Shown one piece after another: positions 43,781 to 55,631 of a stretch of 64,000 nucleotides of DNA. A model generated the notes under the pieces. That model did not search any database. It saw only the letters and a program-made list of their open reading frames with translations, and was not told the origin of the DNA. Source of the stretch: Streptomyces phaeofaciens (lineage in GTDB: Bacteria > Actinomycetota > Actinomycetes > Streptomycetales > Streptomycetaceae); contig NZ_BMSA01000003.1 in the NCBI RefSeq assembly GCF_014648915.1, forward strand, positions 186,001 through 250,000, given 5' to 3'. Within the stretch, counting starts at the first letter, position 1; the number at the start of each line of letters is the position of its first letter. The position numbers and the translations under genes were made by a program.

Positions 43781-44872
43781 ATGCGGAATCCCCGAGTCAT
43801 GAACCACAACACCCCGCTCCCCCCGGCCTCCCCCCGCCCCCTGCGCCACGTCTCCACCGACGTGCAGCGCCGTGTCATGACCGAGGCCCAGCTCCGCTCG
43901 CACGGCGTGTCGCCGGCCGAGGCCGGTGAGCAGTGCCGTCCCGGCGGGCCCTGGCAGCAGCTCCTGCCGGGCGTGTACGCGCTCCACCCGGGACCGCCGA
44001 CCAGCCAGGAGCGGTTGCACGCGGTGCTGCTGTACGCAGCCCGCGAGACGCCGGCGACGGCGGCGGCCGGGGTGCCGGCGCAGCCGGACGCGGACGGCCC
44101 GCACCGCCCGGTGTACGCGGAGGCCATGATCACGGGCCTGGCGGCGCTCACCCTGCACGGCTTCACCACCGCTCCCCCGCTGCCCGCCCTGGAACGCGTC
44201 GACGTCCTGGTCCCGCGGCAGCGCCGGCTGCGTTCGTCGGGTTTCGCCCACGTCGTCCGCACGGTGAACCTGCCGGTCCCGGAGCAGGCGACGGGTGTCC
44301 CCGTGGCCCCCGTGCCGCGCGCCCTGGCCGACGCGGTGGCCGGGCTGACGGACGCGGGCGCGGTACGGCGGCTGCTGACGGAGGCGGTGCGCGGGGGCCA
44401 CTGCGAACCGGCGTCGGTGGTGAGGGAGTTGAGCGGCGCGAAGCTGCTGAGCCGGCCGCACGTGGTGGACGCGGTGGACTCGCTGCTGGCCGAGGGCCGG
44501 GCGATCGCGGAGGAGCGCCTGTACCGGATGGTCACCGAGTACGGGCTGCCCGACCCGGTGTGGAACGTCGACCTGCGGCTGCCCGGCGGGCCGCACCTGG
44601 GCGGGCTGGACGCCTACTGGCCCGAGCAGGCGGTGGCCGTCGAGCTGGACACCCGGGCGCCCCGCCAGGGCCATCGGCAGGACGACGACGCGCTCTGGTC
44701 GGAGTACGCCCGCAAGCGGGAGCACCTGGAGCGGCTGGGCATCACGGTCGTCCACATCACGCCCAGGAAGCTGCGGGACGCCATGGAACAGCAGGCGGCC
44801 GTGGTCCGCACGGCCCTGATGGCGGCCGGGGACCGCGATCCGGCCGCGTATGTCGTGGTGCTGCCCCGGTAG
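43781..44872 (+). CDS. AbiEi-like / DUF559-related protein, no partner toxin
   Basis: 363 residues. The N-terminus holds a winged-helix-like segment (VMTEAQLRSHGVSPAEAGEQCRPG, read in parts) as in actinobacterial AbiEi-family proteins. The C-terminus has LGGLDAYWPEQAVAVELD and HLERLGITVVHIT, the pattern of a Vsr/DUF559-type nuclease fold with a D...ExD core. No AbiEii-type nucleotidyltransferase toxin gene is next to it, so it is not a visible toxin-antitoxin pair. The start is ATG 43781, with ATG 43799 possible. The function is unknown. Confidence 0.75.
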   Translation: MRNPRVMNHNTPLPPASPRPLRHVSTDVQRRVMTEAQLRSHGVSPAEAGEQCRPGGPWQQLLPGVYALHPGPPTSQERLHAVLLYAARETPATAAAGVPAQPDADGPHRPVYAEAMITGLAALTLHGFTTAPPLPALERVDVLVPRQRRLRSSGFAHVVRTVNLPVPEQATGVPVAPVPRALADAVAGLTDAGAVRRLLTEAVRGGHCEPASVVRELSGAKLLSRPHVVDAVDSLLAEGRAIAEERLYRMVTEYGLPDPVWNVDLRLPGGPHLGGLDAYWPEQAVAVELDTRAPRQGHRQDDDALWSEYARKREHLERLGITVVHITPRKLRDAMEQQAAVVRTALMAAGDRDPAAYVVVLPR

Positions 44873-44901
44873 GAGGGGACCGGGGCAGCACCAGGAGGGG
44901 A

Positions 44902-44942
44902 GAGGAGGGGCCACCGGACCCGGGGACCCGTGGCCCCTCCTC
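44902..44942. terminator. Bidirectional terminator
   Basis: Perfect 13-bp stem GAGGAGGGGCCAC / GTGGCCCCTCCTC with a 15-nt loop, ending 8 bp before the convergent phosphoesterase stop. Confidence 0.85.
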
Positions 44943-44949
44943 CAAAGGG

Positions 44950-46722
44950 TCACCGCCGCTTCAGCAGCAGCTCCGTGTTCCGGTCCCGGGCCTCGCCGCT
45001 CAGCCGGGCCCCGTCGGAGCGGGCGTTCGCCGAGAGCTCCCGGTAGAGGGAGGCCAGACCGGTCTGGGACAGGTCGCCGAAGTCCGTGCGGTGCGGGGCC
45101 GCGGACTCGATCAGGGTGGTGTGGACCGAGAGGGTGCCGTCCTTGTTGTCGACCAGCTCGACCACCCGCGCCAGCTGCGGGAACTCCACGTGGGAGGCGG
45201 TGGAGACCTCCCAGAAGGAGCCCGCGGAGCCCCGGTGCGGGGTGATGTCGTTGCGGTGGATGTGGCCGTTCACCCACGCCACCACATTGCGGTGCCGGCC
45301 GAGAAGGGCCACCAGCTCGGCGCCCTCGTGGCGGCGCTCGCGCGGGTGCGCCGGGTCCGGGCGGGTGTTGGACATGCTCTCGCTGGTGTGGTGGCTGAAG
45401 ACGACGGCGTACTGGTCCCGGTGCGCGCGCAGCGTCGCGTCCAGCCACGTCAGCTGCGCCGTGCCGATCGAGCCGTTGTAGTGGCCGCCGGGGTCGGTGG
45501 TGTCGAGGCTGATGCCGAGCACGTTCTCGGCGATCGGAAAGCTGTAGTACTGCGTGCCCGCCTCCAGGTTGGCCCGTGTGTAGCCGTGGCCGACCGGGCC
45601 CGCGCCCCGGTACACCGGGTCCAGATGGGCCCGGACGTGCTCGGCGGGCGTGTACGGCGCCCGGCGTTCGTCCGGGGTGACCGCGCGCTGGGCACGGGCC
45701 GTGGACTTCAGCAGGTCACGCAGGACGGTGCCCCGGGGGTCCCGGTCCTCGCTGATGCTCCGCTGGAGCCGCACCGCCTCGGCGGGGGTCAGCTCCATCA
45801 GCTTGCGGCCGCCCACGGCGTACTCGGCGAGCCAGCTGTCACCGTGCGCGTAGCAGCCCAGCGGCATGGCGTCGTGATTGCCGACGGTGGAGTACCAGGG
45901 CAGGGTCAGGCCGGGGCTGCGCACCTCACGGATCGCGGCCGCCAGGAAGCCGTCCAGGCGGGGGAAGCCGCGCTGCTTGTAGGCGTCGCGGGAGGCGGAG
46001 TCGGGCTGCCAGTACAGGGGGACGCCGCTGTTCTGGACGCCCTCGTAGTGCCGCGGGTCGCCGGAGTTGGGGGTGATGCGCCCGCCGCTCATCACCGTCA
46101 GGTACCAGTCCAGCTCGGTGCGGGCGTTGTTGTCGGTGTTGTCGCCGGTGGTGACGACGAAGTCCAGCGGCGCCCCGGTCACCGGAGCGGCCCGCAGCGC
46201 GTTGACCCGCTCCACGAGCGAGACGGCGCCCTGCACGGTGAGCGCCTCGTGCGGGCGCCAGGAGATCTCACTGGCCGCCCGCAGGTACTCCAGGCGCATC
46301 GGGTGCTGGCTGTCGATCAGGTGCAGGTCGGTGAGCTGGACGAAGGCCGCGAGCGTCGTACGGCGGCCCGCGCGGCCGGACTTGGGCGCGGCGAGATCGC
46401 CGCGCACGACGCGCCCCCAGCCGGGCTGGCTGTCCAGGCGGCGGTAGCCGGATCCGGGGCGCGGGGCGGCGACGGAGGCGAGCGTGGTGCCCTTGGTGAA
46501 GGGGGCGAGCGGAGCGGCGGCGGGCGCCGCCGAGGCCCGCGGGCCGGCGGCCGCGGGCTCCGGGCGGGCCGCGGGCACCTGCGCGGCGGGCGCCGCCTCG
46601 CTGTCGGTGGGCCGCAGGGCGTAGCCGACGCCCGCGGAGACGGAGACGGCCGCGGTGGCGGCGAGGACGGTACGACGGTCGACCCCCAGCACGGAGGACG
46701 TGACAGAGCGTGTGCGCGACAT
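44950..46722 (-). CDS. Tat-exported metallophosphoesterase (TIGR03767-like)
   Basis: 590 residues. The twin-arginine signal GVDRRTVLAATAAVSVSAG is at ~13-31. The calcineurin-type metal motifs are QLTDLHLID, TTGDNTDNN, TVGNHD and NGHIHRND. It probably hydrolyses phosphoesters outside the cell; the substrate is unknown. The start is ATG 46722 with GGGGAG 8 nt upstream. It stands alone, with 260 bp of gene-free DNA before the Nudix gene. Confidence 0.9.
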   Translation of the reverse strand: MSRTRSVTSSVLGVDRRTVLAATAAVSVSAGVGYALRPTDSEAAPAAQVPAARPEPAAAGPRASAAPAAAPLAPFTKGTTLASVAAPRPGSGYRRLDSQPGWGRVVRGDLAAPKSGRAGRRTTLAAFVQLTDLHLIDSQHPMRLEYLRAASEISWRPHEALTVQGAVSLVERVNALRAAPVTGAPLDFVVTTGDNTDNNARTELDWYLTVMSGGRITPNSGDPRHYEGVQNSGVPLYWQPDSASRDAYKQRGFPRLDGFLAAAIREVRSPGLTLPWYSTVGNHDAMPLGCYAHGDSWLAEYAVGGRKLMELTPAEAVRLQRSISEDRDPRGTVLRDLLKSTARAQRAVTPDERRAPYTPAEHVRAHLDPVYRGAGPVGHGYTRANLEAGTQYYSFPIAENVLGISLDTTDPGGHYNGSIGTAQLTWLDATLRAHRDQYAVVFSHHTSESMSNTRPDPAHPRERRHEGAELVALLGRHRNVVAWVNGHIHRNDITPHRGSAGSFWEVSTASHVEFPQLARVVELVDNKDGTLSVHTTLIESAAPHRTDFGDLSQTGLASLYRELSANARSDGARLSGEARDRNTELLLKRR

Positions 46723-46982
46723 GGCGCGATCTCCCCGAGTGCGAACGCGTCGGCAGTGGACGCGGGTCGGTCGCAGCCGCGAACGTCCCGCTCGTACCGG
46801 ATGCTCGACACCGGGAATGGCCTGCGCGTGAACGCCCCAGCAACGACAGACGCCGATCGCGAACGTGGATCTAGGCCGGCGCGACGGGCCGTCGACTGCT
46901 CCCCGGCCGCTCCTCGGACCGCCCGGAGCCGGTCACTCCCCGTTCATCTCGCGGGGCAGGACCCCCACGCCGCGCACCGTCC

Positions 46983-47447
46983 CTACCCCTTCGGCGGTAC
47001 GAACACCCGGCCGTCCACCGGCCGTTCCCGCCACAGCTTCAGCGCGATGTCGACCAGCCGGACCCGGGTCAGCGCGGGCACGTCGGCCAGGTCGTGCCAG
47101 GCGGCCAGGTCGGTGGAGCCGTCGACCTCGTAGCGCAGTGCGCCGCCGACGATCCGGCCCTCGTAGACGATGCGCAGCCCGTGGTGGTCGACGGGGCCGC
47201 GCAGGCCCTCGCGGGGGAAGACGTGGCGGGAGGAGTCCATCCCGAGCAGGCCGGTGACCTCGACGCGGTAGCCGGTCTCCTCGTCGAGTTCGCGCACCAC
47301 GGTGTCGAGAGGGTCCTCGCCGTGCTCCATGCCGCCGCCGGGCAGCACCCACTCCGGCGTGCCGTCGGTGGCCGGCGAGCGGGCCAGCAGGATCCGGTCG
47401 TCACGGACACAGACGGCGTAGGCCGCCACCCTCAACTTCTTCCGCAC
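46983..47447 (-). CDS. Nudix hydrolase
   Basis: 154 residues. The Nudix box is complete: GGGMEHGEDPLDTVVRELDE followed by ETGYRVEV. It hydrolyses a nucleoside diphosphate linked to another group; the substrate cannot be predicted. The start is GTG 47447, without a Shine-Dalgarno sequence, but TAACGT ends 6 nt before it, pointing to a leaderless mRNA. It is divergent from the subtilase gene. Confidence 0.9.
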   Translation of the reverse strand: MRKKLRVAAYAVCVRDDRILLARSPATDGTPEWVLPGGGMEHGEDPLDTVVRELDEETGYRVEVTGLLGMDSSRHVFPREGLRGPVDHHGLRIVYEGRIVGGALRYEVDGSTDLAAWHDLADVPALTRVRLVDIALKLWRERPVDGRVFVPPKG

Positions 47448-47459
47448 ACAACGACGTTA
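47448..47459 (-). promoter_or_regulatory. Leaderless -10 element of the Nudix gene
   Basis: TAACGT-CGTTGT-GTG on the minus strand; same geometry as folC and valS. Confidence 0.5.
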
Positions 47460-47684
47460 GCCGTTCGGGAGCGGACACGGGCGCACAGCGTACGGACACC
47501 GCCCATACAGGGTTCACGTAGAGGGTTTTCCCCATACATCCATATCGATTCGGTCAACGCTCCCCAAACAACCGCCTCTTACGTAAAGCTTTGCGGTCGT
47601 CCGGGTCCACATTCCGGACGTTCGCGATCGGGTATGACCAGCCCGTTCGCCCGACGCTCGTTCCTTTACGTACAAGGGATGCCG

Positions 47685-50600
47685 ATGACCTTCTCCCCCC
47701 AGCGCGAAGCCGCCCCGGGCGCCAGACGCGTGGTCCGTATAGCCGTGGCCGCGGGCCTGGTGGCCGCGCTGTCCGCGGCCGGACCCATACCCATGGCCTT
47801 CGCCGCGGACGCCGGCCAGACCCCGGCCGCCGACCCGGGCGCCAAGTCCGCCCCCGCCAAGCTCGGCTCCGACGACGCCGACCTCCTCGCCGAGGCCAAG
47901 GCCGACGGCGACAAGAACGTCACGATGATGGTCGCGACCGCGCCGGGCAGCACCGAGCAGGTCGCCGCGCAGCTGGACGCCGTCAAGGGCGGGCTCGTGG
48001 GCCGGACCTTCGACAAGGTCGGCTACGTCCGCGCCACCGTCCCCACCGACCGGGCCGACGCGGCCATCGCCGCCGCCGCGAAGCTCTCCTCGGTGCACGC
48101 CATCGACCTGCGCGAGGACATCCCGCTGGACGACCCGACGCCGGGCGCGGACACCGCCAAGGGCGCCAAGGGCACGTCGAGCGCCAAGACCTACCCCGCG
48201 CCGGGCAGGAACACCCCCGCCGAGAACCCGTACAACCCGTCCTTCGAGACGGGTGCCGTCGACTTCGTGAAGAAGAACCCGAAGGCGGACGGCCGCGGTG
48301 TCACCATCGGTGTCCTGGACTCCGGTGTGGACCTGTCGCACCCCGCGCTCCAGAAGACCACCACCGGCGAGCGCAAGATCGTCGACTGGGTCACCTCGAC
48401 CGACCCGGTCTCCGACGGCGACCTCACCTGGCGCCGGATGACGAACGTGGCCGACGGCCCGCAGTTCACCCGGACCCCCGCGACCACCGGCGTCGCCGAG
48501 ACCTTCAAGGCCCCGGCCGGCTCGTACCGGTTCAACTACTTCTACGAGTCCGCGACCACCGGCGGCGACCAGCTGGGCGACGTCAACCGCGACGGCGACA
48601 CCACCGACGCCTGGGGCGTGCTCTACGACGCCGCGACGAACACGGTGCGCGTCGACGCGAACGACAACCTCGACTTCACCGACGACGCCGCCATGAAGCC
48701 GTACAAGGAAGGCTTCCAGAGCGGCTGGTTCGGGACGGACGACCCGGCGACCGATGTCGCCGAGCGCATCCCGTTCGTCGTGGAGACCCGCAAGGACGTC
48801 GTCTACGACGCGGCCGGCAACAAGGCCGACTACGTCAACATCGGCATGATCTCCAGCGAGCACGGCACCCACGTCGCCGGCATCACCGCCGCGAACAGCC
48901 TGTTCGGCGGGAAGATGAACGGCGCCGCCCCCGGCGCGAAGATCGTCTCCTCCCGCGCCTGCGTCTTCGGCGCCGGCTGCTCCAACGTCGCGCTCACCGA
49001 GGGCATGATCGACCTCGTCGCCAACCGCGGCGTCGACATCGTCAACATGTCCATCGGCGGTCTGCCCGGTCTGAACGACGGCAACAACGCGCGCGCCGAG
49101 CTGTACACCCGCCTGATCGACACCTACGGCGTCCAGCTGGTCATCTCGGCCGGCAACGAGGGCCCCGGCGCCAACACCATCGGCGACCCCGGCCTGGCCG
49201 ACAAGGTCATCTCGGTCGGCGCGGCCATCTCCAAGGAGACCTGGGCCGCCAACTACGGCTCGCAGGTGAAGAAGAAGTACGCGCTGCTGCCCTTCTCCTC
49301 CCGCGGCCCGCGTGAGGACGGCGGCTTCACGCCGACCCTGGTCGCCCCGGGCGCCGCGATCAACACCGTCCAGACCTGGCTGCCGGGCGCCCCGGTCGCC
49401 GAGTCGGGCTACAAGCTGCCGGCCGGCTACGCCATGCTCCAGGGCACCTCGATGGCCTCCCCGCAGGCCGCGGGCGCCTCGGCGCTGCTCATCTCCGCCG
49501 CCAAGCAGAAGGACATCGCCCTCACCCCGGCGACCCTGCGCACCGCGCTGACCTCGACCGCGGACCACATCAGGGGTCTCCAGGCCTACGAGGAGGGCGC
49601 CGGCGCCATCAACATCGTGGACGCCTGGAAGTCCATCAGGAAGGGCGCCACGGCCCACGAGTACACGGTCAAGGCCCCGGTCGACACCGCGCTCGACTTC
49701 GCGCTGAAGACGCCGGGCTTCGGCACCGGCATCTACGACCGTGAGGGCGGCCTCAAGGCCGGCCAGAAGAAGACGTACGAGGTCACCGTCACCCGTACGA
49801 CCGGTGCCGACAAGGCGATCCGCCACGAGCTGCACCTCGAGAACAACGCGGCCGGCACCTTCCGGATCGTCGGCTCCGACGAGGTGAAGCTGGGCCTGAA
49901 CAAGCCGGTCACCGTCACGATCCAGGCCGCGCCGAAGTCCGCCGGGCTCAAGAGCGCGATCCTGGAGGTCGACGACCCGAAGACCGAGGGCATCGACAAG
50001 CAGATCCTCAACACGGTCGTGGTCTCGACGCCGGTGGCGCACACCTTCTCCGCGAAGAACACCGTGCAGCGCAACAGCTTCCAGTCCTACTTCCTGACCG
50101 TCCCCGAGGGCGCCACCTCCCTCGAGGTCGCCATCGGCGGGCTGAAGGACAAGAGCCAGACCCGGTTCATCTCGATCCACCCGTACGGTGTCGCCGTCGA
50201 GGACAGCGCCACCATCTACTGCTACAACAACTACCTCGACGGCAACGGCTGCAAGCCCGACGCCCGCTCCTACGCCGACCCGCAGCCGGGCGTCTGGGAG
50301 ATCGAGGTCGAGTCGCGCCGCACCTCGCCGCTGCTCGACAACCCGTACAAGCTGGACGTCACCGTCTACGGTGCCGTGTTCGACCCGGCGACCGTGACCG
50401 TGCCCGAGGCGAAGGTCGGCACCCCGGCCCCCGTCTCCTGGAAGGTGACGAACAACTTCGCCGCCATCGACGGCAAGCTGGCCGGCGGCCCGCTCGGCTC
50501 CTCCAAGGCGGCCCGCCCGACCATCGCCAACCACGAGAACCAGACCACCACGGTCGAGGTCCCGGCGGGCGCCAAGTCCCTCGACGTCTCCATCGGCAAC

Positions 50601-50999
50601 GTCTCGGACGCCGCCGCCGACCTCGACCTGACGGTCTACGACGCCGCGGGCAAGCAGGTCGCGCAGCAGGCCGACGGCGACTCGGAGGAGGCGGTCTCCA
50701 TCCCGTCGCCGGCCGCCGGCACGTACACCATCGAGGTCGCGGGCTACTCGGTCCCGTCCGGCAGCACGGCGTACGACTACCTGGACGTGTTCTTCTCGTC
50801 CTCGCTCGGCACCGTCGGCGTCGACGAGTCGACGCCGGTGAAGCTGGCCACGGGCGCCTCGGCGTCGGTCTCCGCGACCGTCACCGCCGCGGCCCCCGCG
50901 CCGGAGGGCCGGGCCTTCTTCGGCCAGGTCCAGCTGGTCAACGCGCGCGGCACCGTCGCGGGCGTCGGCAACGTGGCCATCGGCAAGGTCACGCCGTAA
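47685..50999 (+). CDS. Secreted subtilisin-like serine protease (S8 family), ~1100 residues
   Basis: 1104 residues. Signal peptide with cleavage near AFA-ADA (~residue 41), an inhibitor-type propeptide to ~180, then the S8 domain with D212 (VLDSGVD), H396 (HGTHVAG) and S589 (GTSMASP). A large insertion separates D and H. The C-terminal ~400 residues are beta-sandwich repeats, two resembling pre-peptidase C-terminal domains. The start is ATG 47685, with AAGGG 6 nt upstream; ATG 47679 overlaps the ribosome-binding site. It has an AT-rich promoter region and its own terminator. Confidence 0.93.
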   Translation: MTFSPQREAAPGARRVVRIAVAAGLVAALSAAGPIPMAFAADAGQTPAADPGAKSAPAKLGSDDADLLAEAKADGDKNVTMMVATAPGSTEQVAAQLDAVKGGLVGRTFDKVGYVRATVPTDRADAAIAAAAKLSSVHAIDLREDIPLDDPTPGADTAKGAKGTSSAKTYPAPGRNTPAENPYNPSFETGAVDFVKKNPKADGRGVTIGVLDSGVDLSHPALQKTTTGERKIVDWVTSTDPVSDGDLTWRRMTNVADGPQFTRTPATTGVAETFKAPAGSYRFNYFYESATTGGDQLGDVNRDGDTTDAWGVLYDAATNTVRVDANDNLDFTDDAAMKPYKEGFQSGWFGTDDPATDVAERIPFVVETRKDVVYDAAGNKADYVNIGMISSEHGTHVAGITAANSLFGGKMNGAAPGAKIVSSRACVFGAGCSNVALTEGMIDLVANRGVDIVNMSIGGLPGLNDGNNARAELYTRLIDTYGVQLVISAGNEGPGANTIGDPGLADKVISVGAAISKETWAANYGSQVKKKYALLPFSSRGPREDGGFTPTLVAPGAAINTVQTWLPGAPVAESGYKLPAGYAMLQGTSMASPQAAGASALLISAAKQKDIALTPATLRTALTSTADHIRGLQAYEEGAGAINIVDAWKSIRKGATAHEYTVKAPVDTALDFALKTPGFGTGIYDREGGLKAGQKKTYEVTVTRTTGADKAIRHELHLENNAAGTFRIVGSDEVKLGLNKPVTVTIQAAPKSAGLKSAILEVDDPKTEGIDKQILNTVVVSTPVAHTFSAKNTVQRNSFQSYFLTVPEGATSLEVAIGGLKDKSQTRFISIHPYGVAVEDSATIYCYNNYLDGNGCKPDARSYADPQPGVWEIEVESRRTSPLLDNPYKLDVTVYGAVFDPATVTVPEAKVGTPAPVSWKVTNNFAAIDGKLAGGPLGSSKAARPTIANHENQTTTVEVPAGAKSLDVSIGNVSDAAADLDLTVYDAAGKQVAQQADGDSEEAVSIPSPAAGTYTIEVAGYSVPSGSTAYDYLDVFFSSSLGTVGVDESTPVKLATGASASVSATVTAAAPAPEGRAFFGQVQLVNARGTVAGVGNVAIGKVTP

Positions 51000-51014
51000 C
51001 GGCACAGGGCTGAG

Positions 51015-51044
51015 GGGGCGGGCGTCCGTACGGGCGCCCGCCCC
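51015..51044. terminator. Bidirectional terminator
   Basis: Ten-bp stem GGGGCGGGCG / CGCCCGCCCC with the self-complementary CCGTACGG in the loop, between the subtilase gene and the convergent membrane protein gene. Confidence 0.8.
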
Positions 51045-51078
51045 TTCGTCGTACCAGGGACCGCCCCCTGCGGGTGTC

Positions 51079-53747
<2,669 letters not shown>

Positions 53748-53765
<18 letters not shown>

Positions 53766-54227
53766 GTAGAGGAAGCATCCGTACTCGACGGCCCGGACGT
53801 GGACGAACGCCACCTCCGGGTCGTCGAACGCGTCACGGACCCCGTCCTCGATCCCGTCGGCCCCGACGAGCGTCCCGCCGAGGATGCGCCCTTCGGGTGA
53901 ATACCGCCGCACGACCCGGTGGGCCCCGCCGAAGGGGTACGGCTCGTCCCCGTCCGGCCCCGGGCACTCCCCGGCGTGCACGAACACGGGCCCCTGCTCG
54001 TCGTAGGCCCCCGGGTCGGTCCCGGTGCCCGCCGCCCATCGCCGCAACGGCGCGTAGCTCACCAGGGCGAGGGACTCGCCCGCCTCGCTGCGGCGCAGAC
54101 AGCACCGCAGCGGCGCCCCGCCCTCCGGGTCGGCGAAGGGGACGGCGGCCCGTCCGAAGTCGTCGGCGACCAGCAGTTGTGCACGCACCTCGGCGGGAAC
54201 GGCCCGCACCTCGTAGTCGATGTCCAT
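53748..54227 (-). CDS. DUF1203 domain protein
   Basis: 159 residues, one compact domain. LVSYAPLRRW, GPVFVHAGEC and FVHVRAVEYGCFLYEV match the DUF1203 family. No function is known; conserved Cys and His residues are seen, but no known enzyme motif. The start is ATG 54227, with a weak GGA upstream. It ends inside a short repeat shared with the asd stop. Confidence 0.85.
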
Positions 54228-54286
54228 ACGGTCCAGCGTCCCGCCGCCCGGCCGGTGTCACCGGCGGTTTCCGGACGGGGTGTTCG

Positions 54287-55471
54287 TCAGTCGCGGTGCC
54301 TGGTCAGCGGCAGCGCCAGCAGCGCCAGCCCCGCCCCCAGCCACAGCGCCTCCGTCACTCCCCTGGCGTCGGCCACCCGCCCGCCGGCGAACGCGCCGAG
54401 GGCGATCGCGGTGTTGAACACCCCGGCGGACAGCGCGGACACGGCCTCCCGGGCGCGCGGCACCGCGGCGGCCGACAGCCAGGTCTGGGCGGACACGGAC
54501 ACACCGCCGTAGGCCAGCCCCCAGCACACCAGCAGCAGCGCCGACGCCCCGAGCGAGCCGCCCGCGAGGACGAGCAGGCCGACGGCCAGCCCCACCCCGG
54601 CCGCGACGGCGCACAGGGTCCGCCGCGGGTCGTGGGCGGCGAGCGTCCCGGCGGCGAAGGTGCCGACGAGCCCGGCGACCCCGTATCCGAGGAGCAGGGT
54701 GCTCACCTCCCCGGCCCCGAGCCCCGGCACCCGTTCCAGCACCGGCCGCACATACGTGTACGCCGTGAAGTGGCCGGTGACCAGCAGCCCCACCACCACC
54801 AGCCCCCGACGTACCCGGGGAACGGCCGCCACCCGCCCCAACTCCCGCACGCCCACCGCGTGTTCGGCGGGCAGCGGGGGCAGTGCGAGGGCCAGCGTCC
54901 CGGCGACCGCCACCGCGAGGAGGGCGAGCGCCCCGAAGGCCCACCGCCAGCCGGCCGTCGCGCCGAGGACCGTACCGGCCGGCACCCCGAGCACGGAGGC
55001 GACGGCGATCCCGCTGAACACGACGGCCGTGGCCCGTCCGACGGAGGCCGCCGGCACCAGTCGTACCGCCAGCCCGGCGGCGACCGCCCACACCCCGCCG
55101 ATGCACACCCCGACCAGCGCCCGGGCGACGAGCAGCACGATCACGTCCGGGGCGAGCGCGGACAGCAGGTCGGCCACCGCGAGCAGCAGCAACAACGCGC
55201 ACAGCACGCCCCGCCGGTCGGCGCGCCGCACGGCGACCGGCAGCAGCGGCGCGGCGACGGCGGCGACCAGTCCGGGCAGGGTGAGCGCGAGCCCGGCGGT
55301 CCCGGCGGACACGCCGAGCCCGTCGCCGAGCGAGGTGAGCAGCCCGACCGGCAGCATCTCGGTGGTGACGACGGAGAAGGTGGCCCCGCCGAGCGCGAGC
55401 ACGGGGGCCCAGCGGCCCGCGGGAGTGGGAGAGGCGCCCGGGGAGACCGAGGTGGGGGTGGTGGACGACAT
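54287..55471 (-). CDS. MFS transporter (AraJ/drug efflux type)
   Basis: 394 residues, twelve transmembrane helices. GGATFSVVTTEMLPVGLL in helix 1 and the ARALVGVCIGGVWAVA segment in helix 4 match the AraJ/SotB and Cmx exporters. It exports sugars or drugs; the substrate is unknown. ATG 55471 has a GGAGG that is too close (1 nt) to work well, so the start is uncertain. It is on the same strand as the DUF1203 gene, 59 bp upstream, but with no sign of coupling. Confidence 0.88.
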   Translation of the reverse strand: MSSTTPTSVSPGASPTPAGRWAPVLALGGATFSVVTTEMLPVGLLTSLGDGLGVSAGTAGLALTLPGLVAAVAAPLLPVAVRRADRRGVLCALLLLLAVADLLSALAPDVIVLLVARALVGVCIGGVWAVAAGLAVRLVPAASVGRATAVVFSGIAVASVLGVPAGTVLGATAGWRWAFGALALLAVAVAGTLALALPPLPAEHAVGVRELGRVAAVPRVRRGLVVVGLLVTGHFTAYTYVRPVLERVPGLGAGEVSTLLLGYGVAGLVGTFAAGTLAAHDPRRTLCAVAAGVGLAVGLLVLAGGSLGASALLLVCWGLAYGGVSVSAQTWLSAAAVPRAREAVSALSAGVFNTAIALGAFAGGRVADARGVTEALWLGAGLALLALPLTRHRD

Positions 55472-55631
55472 GCCTCCACCATTCAGCGCGGGGCGGACGC
55501 TTCCCACCCCGTCCCGGAGAGCGGACACCCGGCGGGCGGCAACGGACACCGGCACCCCAGGAACGTCGTCGCCCCAGGCAGCCGTCCCGTGGAAGGATGG
55601 CGCAACCCACACATAACGAGGAGATGACCGC

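Noticed and set aside
43781..44872. Complete AbiE toxin-antitoxin system
   Set aside because: Only the AbiEi-like component is present; neighbours are pepN and a phosphoesterase.
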